A stretch of DNA of 64,000 bases from an uncultured Aquimarina sp. (GTDB lineage: Bacteria; Bacteroidota; Bacteroidia; Flavobacteriales; Flavobacteriaceae). Location of the stretch: positions 238,686 through 302,685 of the forward strand of contig CANMMM010000002.1 in NCBI GenBank assembly GCA_947498935.1. The letters run 5' to 3'. Below are positions 27,101-34,917 of this stretch, in pieces (position 1 is the first letter of the stretch; each line of letters starts with the position of its first letter). A program made the position numbers and the translations under genes. Below the pieces are notes generated by a model. It did not search any database, had not been told where the DNA came from, and saw only the letters and a program-made list of their open reading frames with translations.

Positions 27101-28571
27101 TATCTGATACTTGGTCCAATGCTTTATACGATAGTATTGTCTGAGCATCGCTTACCGCTGTTTTCGTTGGGTACAGCAGTGCGGTTTCTTTAAACGCCGT
27201 GAGCAATGTCGTTTTTGAACGATCGACTTTAATCCCTGTCGTATTAAAGGTAGTCAGTAACTGTTTTTTTTCTAATGCTGCTAGATAATTAAATGCCACT
27301 AATTGTTGATGAGGCTGCGCTAGTATCGAGTACAATAGCTGCTCAAAATGGCCAACCATTCTAGACATCTGCGCCTGATCAAAATACCCTAGATTGTAAT
27401 CAAAATCAATCGTTACATCCTTGGTATCATCAAACTCCCTAACGTAGATCGCCAGTGCTACACGCTCTGACTTGTGTGATAAGGGGGTAACCGTGGTATT
27501 CGTATCCTGAAAATGTGCCGCGTAGTTCTGTTTTTCATACGACACTGTTATATGAAACAACTGCCCTTTTTCCTGAAAACCTGTAAGTTCCTGAATCAAT
27601 TTTCCGATCGGAAAACGCTGATGGCGGTAATCCTTACGCAATTGGTTTTTAATCGCTAGTAACAGCTCTTGGAAAGAAGTCTCCATATCTAATTGCATCC
27701 TCAGTGGCGTGACTCCCATAAATAAACCTACCGTTTTCTTTAAAGCAGCCGTTCCTCTGTTTAGCACTGGAAGTCCAATCACCATATCATTTTGCTGATA
27801 TACTCTGCCCATATACACATACAGCGCTCCTAAAATCAGATGAAAAGTACTGACCCCGAATTCTCTAGCCACTTCGCCTAATTGATCATACATAGCCCGC
27901 TTAATATACAGGGGTTGTCGCTCACTCTGGCACGCATACCCTTTGGTCACTTTCTTTTCAAATAACTGAGAAGGCAGCGACTCAAAACGTGTTTTCCAAT
28001 AGTCCAGATCCGCTGTATACTGCGCCGATGCCTGATAGGCTGTATCATTATCCATAAAATCCTGATACGTATATGGATATTGGGTCTGAATCGCTCCATA
28101 TTGTATCAGTTCATTATAATTCTGTACCAAACGCTGAAACATCAATGAAGCCCCCCATCCATCTGTAATAAGGTGATGATATACAGAAAATAGATAGTGC
28201 TTCATAGGACTCACCTTGACCAATATAAAACGGTGTAGCAAATCCCCACTAGTCATCTCAAAGGGTTGTACAAAAGTGGCTTGCATAAATGCCACTGCAC
28301 GCACATCGGCATCCGCATACATCGAAAAGTCCTGAATGGGCAAGGGCACTAAAAATTCTCCTGTAATACGTATTGCCAACGTATCGTTCTGCATATAATA
28401 GCGCGTCCTGTAGGTATCATGCTGTCGTATCAAATGCTGATATGCCTTTTCTAAAATACTTACATTGAGTACTCCTTCAATACTTATGCTGGCACCGATA
28501 TTACAAACCGGTTCTTCTGGATATAATAATTGCTCGAAATAAACATCTTGTTGTGGTAATGTGAGTTTCAT
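24141..28571 (-). CDS. NRPS, one module plus terminal condensation domain (C-A-T-C), predicted Gly
   Basis: 1476 residues. Order: condensation domain (about 1-440, HHLITDGWG near 132), adenylation domain (about 455-960, A3 YIIYTSGSTGNPKG near 600, A5 NMYGPTETTIW, A8 GRNDHQVKIRGYRIE), carrier domain (FFALGGHSLNAVKL near 984), then a complete second condensation domain (HHIIIDGMS near 1174). The hand-read ten-residue code is DILQLGMIWK, close to known glycine codes (DILQLGLIWK). There is no docking helix at the start, no epimerase and no thioesterase. It is probably the last NRPS to act, with the terminal C domain releasing or cyclising the chain, but its order relative to the other proteins is inferred. 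It is followed by sfp. Confidence 0.93.
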   Translation of the reverse strand: MKLTLPQQDVYFEQLLYPEEPVCNIGASISIEGVLNVSILEKAYQHLIRQHDTYRTRYYMQNDTLAIRITGEFLVPLPIQDFSMYADADVRAVAFMQATFVQPFEMTSGDLLHRFILVKVSPMKHYLFSVYHHLITDGWGASLMFQRLVQNYNELIQYGAIQTQYPYTYQDFMDNDTAYQASAQYTADLDYWKTRFESLPSQLFEKKVTKGYACQSERQPLYIKRAMYDQLGEVAREFGVSTFHLILGALYVYMGRVYQQNDMVIGLPVLNRGTAALKKTVGLFMGVTPLRMQLDMETSFQELLLAIKNQLRKDYRHQRFPIGKLIQELTGFQEKGQLFHITVSYEKQNYAAHFQDTNTTVTPLSHKSERVALAIYVREFDDTKDVTIDFDYNLGYFDQAQMSRMVGHFEQLLYSILAQPHQQLVAFNYLAALEKKQLLTTFNTTGIKVDRSKTTLLTAFKETALLYPTKTAVSDAQTILSYKALDQVSDTIAQHLIGLQDAPPAIGVLLERTVYTLATLLGIMKAGKSYIPLDPTFPHNRLQYIITHSELQYVISDQKKTNMFSNCEVVPLAKLLTPIADQAQMLLPVVSPTTTAYIIYTSGSTGNPKGVAIGHRSLINFLKSMCVVPGIGHTDVLFAVTTYSFDISVLEFFAPLVVGASVYVAANATLSSHTQTMDTIAEVAPTLLQATPSFFQLLFNGGWQGDKRLKILCGGDVLSQDLAANLLSNCAAVWNMYGPTETTIWSSLKKINHAKEATIIGTPIANTQLYVLDAQLQLVPIGAKGTLYIGGDGLAQGYVGDPIRTAQKFIKNPHGSGLIYNTNDLVQWNSAGELVFLGRNDHQVKIRGYRIELGDIETKLDQIQQIRKAVVVSKKQQGQAAFLVAYIQKEVASYEIEESGAILREELPSYMIPSTWVAIDAFPLTPNKKIDRKTLADSALPIHHTDSEPTHPSTAVQQQLVELWKAALDYNGAIGIHDHFFALGGHSLNAVKLAHNITTQYGCAIALRDIFEYPTIAAFSQFLETQPQQQHSTIPQAAVQTVYPITSAQYQLWMAAQQPERSIAYNMVAVFELEGSLDTNRLQQSMQELLLKHEVLRTNFFSQQGNVVQKIRTAEEVVFAMDTVTTPTAIATHSVIEEYIHTPFDLESDVLLRILLVHNSESRRTTLVFCTHHIIIDGMSLVFLTQELINTYQGVSSSNTDMPLQFKDYAVYMDALETDEVAIAFYTKLLAGYKPKQSIVVDPITTTSATMTGQHSTMVLDAVQTAALKQLAIVHQSTPYSVVVTLLNILIYTLSGHKDIVLGTVHSGRNSSDIAHMIGMFASTLPLRIQLDESRSFVTVLAQVQQQLVQLATYQELPVAIAQQALFDILVTYQNPDFAYQEGIRMGDVQLQYQPMDTQYSRVPLLCNFFEANGLLQLTTSYDTRLYQESTITMLHTVFLHLLETVTKESDMPVVKLKTHILESEQEEALAIDFNF

Positions 28572-28625
28572 GGAATAAGGGTATTTGGTTAATAAAGATG
28601 TTGATTACTGTACTATTAATCAGGT

Positions 28626-28716
28626 GGGCGTTCCCCAAGGGTCGGGCTATCCGCTACAATTCCTCGCACCTTCCTATCGGTCGGCACTGTGGGATTTCCA
28701 CTACTATCCCTAACGC
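28626..28716 (+). repeat. Dispersed repeat family 2, copy 3
   Basis: GGGCGTTCCCCAAGGGTCGGGCT start, TATCCCTAACGC end. It occupies the gap between the ABC exporter gene and the C-A-T-C NRPS gene. Confidence 0.9.
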
Positions 28717-28779
28717 ATAGCTATCGTAGCTAATAATGGACATATAGTTATCGAAGTAATGTACACTGTTTATAATGCA

Positions 28780-30414
28780 TTATACCCAAGATAACTCTTG
28801 CATAGCTGCTGTGTTCTTTACGGCTATATCTTTTACGATCTGCCCGTAATCGAATTTGATGATACGATCTGCATACTTAAAATAAGCATCATCATGCGTA
28901 ACCGCTATAATGGTTTTTCCTTGTTGTTTGAGCTTCGGTACAAGTACTGTATAAAAGTAATTTCTGAAATGAGGATCTTGATCCGCCGCCCACTCGTCGA
29001 GTACCAAAATAGGCTTATCTTCTAGTAGCGCAAAGATCAGTGACATCCGCTTACTCTGCCCTTTAGAGAACTTACGCCTTGCAGCTTCCTCGCTATCGTC
29101 TGTAACTACTGCATCCATTTTCATCAGTTTCAATAAATCTTGATATACAGTATTGTTCTGCAATTCGTAAGACTCGTAGTTATGAGAAAACAAATGATTG
29201 TCTGTAAACACAGCTGCCATTAGATGTTGTATATCTGATATAGCGGTAGTAGCCACTCCATTGAGTAGTGCTGTACCCGCTGATGCATCATACAGTTTGG
29301 TCAGCGTTTTGATAAAAGTACTTTTTCCAGATCCATTACCTCCTACTACAAAGATCGTTTCCCCTTGCTCGATGGTTAGATTCAGTGGCCCTAATGTAAA
29401 CTGCGAATCCTGTTCTGAAGTGGTTTGGTATGTATAACTAAGTTCTTGGAAGGTTAGTGATTCAAAAGTGGTATGAGTTGCCTGCGCTTGGGGTGTTTCT
29501 GTAATCTCAAAATCTTTGACAAATTTATGAATCCGTCGGTTGGCTACCATAAACCGCGTATATACCTGTTGTAGATTGATCAGATTATTGATGGGCCCAG
29601 AGATAAATAGAATAATCACTACATAGGCGATCACATCACTCCTATCCAATAACTCTAATGCTGGTAACAAAAATAAAATCACAGCGATCACAAAATACAA
29701 ACCATACTGACTGATGAGATTGATCGATAAAAAGACATAATTGATTTTAAAATCCAATACGCCTGCTTGGTCTCTATTGGGTATTAAAAATCGATTCATC
29801 AAGTGATCTCTCCTAAAAAAACTCAATTTCAATTCCTTGAATCCCTTCATCACATCGTCTACAAATTTGTAATAATGATCATTATAGACTCTGAGTTCTT
29901 CTACTTTTTTAGACATGGAGTTCATGACTACAAAGTAACAGACTGCCACTAGTGCGATCAATGCGACTACAATAAGTGCTGCGGGTACTGATAGTGTAAA
30001 TAAGTATACGAGGCATAGGACGACCATAAGCACCGAATTGATCGTATGGGTAACGGTATAGGGCAAGTGGGCAAATACTCGTAAGTCCTCTACTGCGGTA
30101 AAAAAGCGCTGAGAGCCTAACTTCTCTAATACATCTAGGGGTATTTGTAGCATTTTGCCAAACAATTGTTTTTCATTTTCATATAACTTCTGAAATGAGT
30201 GCTTGTTTAGTTGTTTCTGAAACACAATATTCAGTAAATATGTGTACATAATCAGTGCCAGAAAAACCAACCCCATGTAATCTTTTAGAAATACTGTATT
30301 GGCTGCTAATGCATTATTAATGATATAAATAATCCCAAAACTAAGCAAGGTATTAGGGATGGCATAGGCCAATAGAAAGAGTATTTCTTTGACCGAGATT
30401 TTAAATAATTGCAT
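28780..30414 (-). CDS. Cyclic peptide export ABC transporter (SyrD/PvdE type), fused permease-ATPase
   Basis: About 544 residues from the ATG at 30414 (MQLFKISVKEILFLL); upstream in-frame codons contain no membrane-protein features. Five to six membrane helices occupy about residues 1-310. The ATPase follows with Walker A VGGNGSGKST, a degenerate signature FSKGQSKRMS and Walker B LVLDEWAADQDP. The DEWAADQDP version is the hallmark of exporters that sit with lipopeptide and siderophore NRPS genes and move the peptide across the inner membrane. It fits export of the product of this locus. It has repeat copies on both sides. Confidence 0.92.
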   Translation of the reverse strand: MQLFKISVKEILFLLAYAIPNTLLSFGIIYIINNALAANTVFLKDYMGLVFLALIMYTYLLNIVFQKQLNKHSFQKLYENEKQLFGKMLQIPLDVLEKLGSQRFFTAVEDLRVFAHLPYTVTHTINSVLMVVLCLVYLFTLSVPAALIVVALIALVAVCYFVVMNSMSKKVEELRVYNDHYYKFVDDVMKGFKELKLSFFRRDHLMNRFLIPNRDQAGVLDFKINYVFLSINLISQYGLYFVIAVILFLLPALELLDRSDVIAYVVIILFISGPINNLINLQQVYTRFMVANRRIHKFVKDFEITETPQAQATHTTFESLTFQELSYTYQTTSEQDSQFTLGPLNLTIEQGETIFVVGGNGSGKSTFIKTLTKLYDASAGTALLNGVATTAISDIQHLMAAVFTDNHLFSHNYESYELQNNTVYQDLLKLMKMDAVVTDDSEEAARRKFSKGQSKRMSLIFALLEDKPILVLDEWAADQDPHFRNYFYTVLVPKLKQQGKTIIAVTHDDAYFKYADRIIKFDYGQIVKDIAVKNTAAMQELSWV

Positions 30415-30593
30415 GATGTTTTTTTGTGTGTTTTTGTAGCACCTACAGCTATCGCGACCTTCTTTATATTGGTTTCGTATCGAAAAAAAACACCGCTCCC
30501 CGCGCACTACACTATTGCATACTCGCTATTGCTCTATACGTGCCAACGATGTGTTGATTCGTGTAGATTGCAGATGGTGTACACACTATTGCC

Positions 30594-30684
30594 GCGTTAG
30601 GGATAGTAGTGAAAATCCCACAGCACCGACCGATAGGAAGGTGCGAGGAATTGTAACGGATAGCCCGACCCTTGGGGAACGCCC
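30594..30684 (-). repeat. Dispersed repeat family 2, copy 4
   Basis: GCGTTAGGGATAG start and GGGGAACGCCC end. Its last base is part of the TAG stop codon of the flavoprotein gene, so the element ends exactly at the reading frame. The gap from the exporter start to here otherwise holds only AT-rich sequence. Confidence 0.9.
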
Positions 30685-31796
30685 TAAGAGGACATAGCTA
30701 CAATCTTTTCGGAAAGCCGCTCTGTGATGTGGTAACAGTTCTTTAGAAAGAAATTAGGCATCTTTCCAAAACTTTTCATTCCGATTACGTAATAAGGAAT
30801 GTCTGTGACGTGTAGGTCTTCTAAATCATAAGAAATTTGACACGAAGAATTTACTTCGGGATCAATTTTGGTTTTTAATGCTGTTGGACACTGAAATTCA
30901 GCATCCAATTGGATATCAATGTTCGTGAGCAACGAGTAATCTGGGTGACAACCTGTATTGGCAAATATTTTATCCACCTCTAAAGTGGTTCCATTGGCAG
31001 CTGTAAGCACATAACTGTTGCCCTGAGGCTGTGACTGCTGTATCGCAAAATGCTCATGCAGTTGTACTAGCTTTTCTGTCACATAGCCTTGTACGGTATC
31101 TTCTAGCTTTTTGCTATTAGAATGGGCTACATTATTGAATTTTGCATTGTTTCGTACCAACCAATGAATGGCTAACGAGGGCTGTGCTGCTTGTAGTTTG
31201 ACCAAGGATTTCAGGCTATTCATGGCCGAGTGTCCATTACCTATTACGGCGACACTGCTATAGGCGGGCAATTGCTTTTCGATCTCTACATCGGCAATCG
31301 AATGCTCGATCTGATCGGTTGCTGCTGTGACTACCTGATTGTAATGCCCCCAATTTCCAGAGGCATCAATGACTGCTTGGCTATGTACCTGATGGGGTGT
31401 TCCTTCTTTTTCGTAGGTGATCGTAAACTGATGATCGGTATACTGTATATCTATCACCCTAGCGCCTAAGGTGATGGAATCTTGTAACAGTGGTAGTTCA
31501 GACAAGGGTTGGAGGTAATCGTCTACCAGTTCTTGCCCTGTAATAAAAGTAGTGGAGCGTTGTACTATGTTTTTTAGTTTGTACTTAAGGAAATGTTTTG
31601 TTAATAATGCATCTACATCTGTATCTACGACAGCATGTAGGGGGGTGAATAGGTGTACATGTCCCCATTCTAGGACATTGCTCCCTACTCGATTTCCTTG
31701 TTCTAATACTAAAAACTGCTCGTTCTTAATTGCCAATTTAGCCGCCATGGTCATCCCGATAGGGCCTGCTCCGATGATCACCGTTTTACTGTTCAT
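30684..31796 (-). CDS. FAD/NAD(P)-binding flavoprotein oxidoreductase
   Basis: 370 residues. The N-terminal dinucleotide fold is VIIGAGPIGMTMAAKLA with an acidic end LVLEQG. A second Rossmann motif, VIGNGHSAMNSLKSL, lies near residues 190-205 and should bind NAD(P)H. An EWGHVHLFTPLHAVVD segment follows the first fold. The layout is that of two-nucleotide-fold flavin monooxygenases or reductases, not of the ornithine N-hydroxylase or halogenase types. I recall related flavoproteins beside arsenic resistance genes, but not securely. The gene lies 17 bases after the ArsN-like gene, so it belongs to the same transcript and may oxidise or reduce the metalloid-containing intermediate. Confidence 0.75.
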   Translation of the reverse strand: MNSKTVIIGAGPIGMTMAAKLAIKNEQFLVLEQGNRVGSNVLEWGHVHLFTPLHAVVDTDVDALLTKHFLKYKLKNIVQRSTTFITGQELVDDYLQPLSELPLLQDSITLGARVIDIQYTDHQFTITYEKEGTPHQVHSQAVIDASGNWGHYNQVVTAATDQIEHSIADVEIEKQLPAYSSVAVIGNGHSAMNSLKSLVKLQAAQPSLAIHWLVRNNAKFNNVAHSNSKKLEDTVQGYVTEKLVQLHEHFAIQQSQPQGNSYVLTAANGTTLEVDKIFANTGCHPDYSLLTNIDIQLDAEFQCPTALKTKIDPEVNSSCQISYDLEDLHVTDIPYYVIGMKSFGKMPNFFLKNCYHITERLSEKIVAMSS

Positions 31797-31813
31797 ACAT
31801 AAAAATTGTTAGC

Positions 31814-32305
31814 CTATATGTTTGTAGATCTTCTTTCTAGGAATGTTACATCTCTCCATACAGCGTCCATTTTTCCAATTTTTTCTCGCGTACCTACTGT
31901 TCTAAATCCTTTGTTTAGATGTAATTGTATGCTAGGTATATTTTCTGGAAAAATACCACATTGCAATGTCCAGATATTATTGTTCTCAGAAAACGCAATT
32001 AGATGATCTAATAACACACTTCCGATGCCTTTTCCTCTTTGTTCTGTATCTACATATACGCTCACTTCGGTAACACCTGCATAAACGGCTCTGCTACTTA
32101 CTAGGCTTAAGCTACACCATCCTACTACATGTTCATCTACTGTGTATACACTGATCGATTCATTGATCTTGCCACTACTCCACTGCTCATAGGTGTAGGT
32201 AGCTACATTCGCTGCAGACTCAAATGTGGCATTTTTCGTGGCGATTCCTTGGATATAAATTTCCTGTATTCGAGGCCAATCATTTGAGTTTGCAGGTCTG
32301 ATCAT
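31814..32305 (-). CDS. arsN: ArsN1/phosphinothricin-type N-acetyltransferase (GNAT)
   Basis: 163 residues from the ATG at 32305 (MIRPANSNDWPRIQEIY); the upstream ATG at 32329 would overlap the previous gene. The GNAT acetyl-CoA loop is QRGKGIGSVLLDHLI. The flanks match the Pat/Bar/ArsN1 group: NATFES near residue 25, TEVSVYVD, the GIFPENIPSIQLHLNKGFRTVG segment and the KMDAVWRDVTFLERR end. These enzymes acetylate the alpha-amine of phosphinothricin or arsinothricin and give resistance; in bialaphos synthesis the same step prepares the NRPS substrate. Five bases separate it from the ArsL-like gene. Exact substrate is inferred from context. Confidence 0.78.
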   Translation of the reverse strand: MIRPANSNDWPRIQEIYIQGIATKNATFESAANVATYTYEQWSSGKINESISVYTVDEHVVGWCSLSLVSSRAVYAGVTEVSVYVDTEQRGKGIGSVLLDHLIAFSENNNIWTLQCGIFPENIPSIQLHLNKGFRTVGTREKIGKMDAVWRDVTFLERRSTNI

Positions 32306-32310
32306 AGTTT

Positions 32311-33543
32311 TTATCCTTTTATGCAACAACGCATTTTGATGTCTACATTGTCTCCTACTTCATTGGCATACATTTCATCTACTTGTGCGTCTGCATGCTT
32401 CCAATCATAATACGTGCCTTTGTCTACTAATTCTAGTGATTTGATGGTGTCATTATCTAACAACGGCGACCCTTTGTAGAGTAGCAAACGTGTTTTTAAT
32501 TGCATCTCATCAATATCTTCCATAAGCTTTGTGTCCTTTAGATAGTCTCCAAATTCGGCTAACTGCTTATTATCCATCCATGGATTATAGGTGATGAATG
32601 TAGGTACGATTTTAATCCCTGTTTGACGGAGAATTTCTAACCCTTCATTCATCTCTGCTAATGTAATCTTTTTTTCGAATTCTTTCAAGACTTGGTCTGA
32701 TGGAAATTCGAATGCACTGGTGATTTCTACGCATCCAAAGGCTTTTAAATCTGCAAAAAACTCTCGATACCTAATTACATCGTCTAAGCGTAGGGTGATG
32801 TCATAGGTAAGCTCTGGAAATAAGTTATGAATCGCTTCGATCACCTTGATACCTCTCTTACCTGTAGAAAAGAAATCTGCATCGATCACTGTGATGTGTT
32901 CTGCTCCCATGGCTACTAGTTGTTTTACATCTTCTAGTATCGCTTCTAGTGGATATTTAACAACGCGTTTCTGATAGGCGGCAAAGACAGAACAATAGGT
33001 ACATCCGTGAGCGCACCCTCTCATGGTCTCGATATTACCTACTAGTTTTCCGTTTTTGTAGGCATAGTTTTTTAGCGCTGGTAAGCTAGATCGATCGGGA
33101 GCTAAGAATTCGGTTCTTCTCAGCTTTTTTTCTGGGTACTTATTCGTAGTAGAATACACAAAATCTACTGCATACGGATCTGTACCATCGAGTATACTTT
33201 TGGTAATATCTCGGAGTACGGTTTCGAACTCTCCCATCACTACTAGACATTGTGCGTCTATCAAGAAGGTTTCTGGCTGTACAGTGGCATATTGATTGTA
33301 AAACACAATATGCTTATCATACCCTTTTTGGCGTATTTCTTTGGCCATTTTTACAGCACTATCGATGGCGCCAAAGGTAGGCACCGAAAAAGCGATCAAT
33401 GCACTAGTGGGATCATAAAAATATTCTTCTTGTGTGGTATCAAAAAGAGAAACTGTGGCGTGTGGGTCTAAAAAAGGTTTTACAGCGGCTAATCCTAGTG
33501 GCTGAAATCCTACTTCATCTGTGGATATTAATTGAACTTTCAT
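32311..33543 (-). CDS. ArsL-like radical SAM enzyme with RCC tail
   Basis: 410 residues. The radical SAM cluster motif is CAHGCTYC (CxxxCxxC) near residue 180, preceded by ETMRG. The N-terminal ~130 residues form a B12-binding-like alpha/beta domain starting KVQLISTDEVGFQPLGLAA, without the usual DxHxxG cobalamin motif. The last residues are RCCIKG. I recall a group called RCCLKC-tail radical SAM proteins, to which ArsL of arsinothricin biosynthesis belongs; ArsL transfers a 3-amino-3-carboxypropyl group from SAM to As(III). Here the final Cys is Gly. It lies 12 bases after the ArsM-like gene and 5 before the ArsN-like gene. Assignment to the ArsL group is likely but the reaction is not proven. 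Confidence 0.75.
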   Translation of the reverse strand: MKVQLISTDEVGFQPLGLAAVKPFLDPHATVSLFDTTQEEYFYDPTSALIAFSVPTFGAIDSAVKMAKEIRQKGYDKHIVFYNQYATVQPETFLIDAQCLVVMGEFETVLRDITKSILDGTDPYAVDFVYSTTNKYPEKKLRRTEFLAPDRSSLPALKNYAYKNGKLVGNIETMRGCAHGCTYCSVFAAYQKRVVKYPLEAILEDVKQLVAMGAEHITVIDADFFSTGKRGIKVIEAIHNLFPELTYDITLRLDDVIRYREFFADLKAFGCVEITSAFEFPSDQVLKEFEKKITLAEMNEGLEILRQTGIKIVPTFITYNPWMDNKQLAEFGDYLKDTKLMEDIDEMQLKTRLLLYKGSPLLDNDTIKSLELVDKGTYYDWKHADAQVDEMYANEVGDNVDIKMRCCIKG

Positions 33544-33555
33544 GGATATGATGTA

Positions 33556-34617
33556 TTAGCAAGAAACGCAACACGCAGCTTCTTCTTGGTTAGTAGATTC
33601 TATTTTGTTTTCTGGATTGATAAATACGAAGTCTTTTCCTGCAAAAGAACGCAGATGATCAAAGGTTTCTTCGCATACGAATACGCGTTTTCCTTTTGGA
33701 TATTTGTGATCCAGATCATCGATGATTTCATTAAAAGGACCTTTGTAGATTACTTGATACTCGCAGTTATTACATACGGTATTGACTGGTTTGAATCCTG
33801 TAAGAGTTACCGATCTAAAATCGATGCCTTCGATTTCTCTCCATACATCATTGTTCCAGTTCTCATATTTTACGTGGGCGAATCCATCTTTTACGAAGAC
33901 TCTCCCAAAATCTTCTTCTTCGAAACTACCTGTTAGGCATTCTGCCCATAAATTATCTTTGATTTTTAACTCGTGTGGTACGGTTTTAGAGCTTACAATA
34001 TCAGAAATCACGAATCGACCTCCTGGTTTTAGGACTCTATAGATTTCCTTAACCAAGGATCTTCTGTCTTCTTCTTCTACCAAGTTTAATACACAATTAG
34101 AAATCACTACATCATACGAATCACTAGGAATGGCTGGGGCATTGCGCAAGGTTTCTAAATAGGCATTAAAGTTTTTGATGTCTGAAAACTGACTGATGTC
34201 ACTTTTTTGTATATACCCATCTACCTTGTCTAGATCGATTTTCATGTCTTGGATTTCTGCGCGTACAAAATTGACCTTCCCTACATTTTCTCGGGCATTC
34301 ATTTCATCTTTGTACTTAGTAGCGATCTCTAACATATCGGTATTAATATCTACCCCTGTTACTTTACCACTAGGCCCCACTACTTTAGCGGTCATGTAGC
34401 ACATTTTTCCTACCCCCGATCCTAGATCCAATACATGATCACCTTCTTTGACATATAATGACGGATCTCCGCATCCGTAATCCTTGTCGATAATCTCTTG
34501 TGGCAATCCTTCTAATAATTCTGGATTGTACGATGTTGGGCAGCATAAATTAGGTGTGGCAGCTTCAGCTGCGCTAGAGTATACTTCTTTTACTTGTTCT
34601 TTGATTAAGTTCTCCAT
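33556..34617 (-). CDS. ArsM-like SAM-dependent methyltransferase with Cys-rich tail
   Basis: 353 residues. The SAM site is VLDLGSGVGKMCY, with VTGVDINTDML as motif II. The cysteine positions of arsenite methyltransferases are kept: NLCC near residue 25, YGCGDP near 47, VISNCVLNLV near 170 and LWAECLTGSFEEEDF near 225. A C-terminal extension has CNNC near residue 279 and ends AACCVSC; long ArsM forms that work with arsenosugar genes also end in Cys pairs. ArsM methylates trivalent arsenic in the cytoplasm. In arsinothricin synthesis an ArsM follows ArsL, the same gene pair as here. Other metalloids such as selenium or antimony cannot be excluded. Confidence 0.8.
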   Translation of the reverse strand: MENLIKEQVKEVYSSAAEAATPNLCCPTSYNPELLEGLPQEIIDKDYGCGDPSLYVKEGDHVLDLGSGVGKMCYMTAKVVGPSGKVTGVDINTDMLEIATKYKDEMNARENVGKVNFVRAEIQDMKIDLDKVDGYIQKSDISQFSDIKNFNAYLETLRNAPAIPSDSYDVVISNCVLNLVEEEDRRSLVKEIYRVLKPGGRFVISDIVSSKTVPHELKIKDNLWAECLTGSFEEEDFGRVFVKDGFAHVKYENWNNDVWREIEGIDFRSVTLTGFKPVNTVCNNCEYQVIYKGPFNEIIDDLDHKYPKGKRVFVCEETFDHLRSFAGKDFVFINPENKIESTNQEEAACCVSC

Positions 34618-34628
34618 GTGTGTGTCGT

Positions 34629-34868
34629 TTATTGATTGTTTTTAGTTTGTAACAAAGCATATACATCTTGTATTCTACAACAAGAAAGCATGTCTTTCAG
34701 TTCGATTTTTAGGTGATATTGATTGTATATTTTGGAAATGATATATACTGCCTGTATAGAATTAAGGCCTGCTTCCCAAATAAAGGTCTCGTATGTGTAC
34801 TTCGTATCTTCTGTAATGTCTCTAAACAGTGATACTATTTCTTCTTTGGCTATAATGGTAGTCTGCAT
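34629..34868 (-). CDS. Free-standing acyl/peptidyl carrier protein
   Basis: 79 residues with the size and predicted four-helix pattern of a carrier protein. The phosphopantetheine site is FIWEAGLNSIQAVYII; the serine lies in LNSI, with Asn in place of the usual Asp before it. A LSCCRIQDVYALL segment follows. The gene lies 49 bases after the Val-module NRPS, which ends in a condensation domain without its own downstream carrier, and 11 bases before the ArsM-like gene. It could hold the building block that this terminal condensation domain joins to the chain, or hold an arsenical amino acid during modification. Confidence 0.82.
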   Translation of the reverse strand: MQTTIIAKEEIVSLFRDITEDTKYTYETFIWEAGLNSIQAVYIISKIYNQYHLKIELKDMLSCCRIQDVYALLQTKNNQ

Positions 34869-34917
34869 TGAAAAAAAATTAAGTGATAGGTGTTAAATAG
34901 GATGTACGGACTAGCGA

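Noticed and set aside
30684..31796. Ornithine N-hydroxylase feeding the predicted Orn domain
   Set aside because: The length and the fold spacing do not match that family, and the Orn domain code is for unmodified ornithine.
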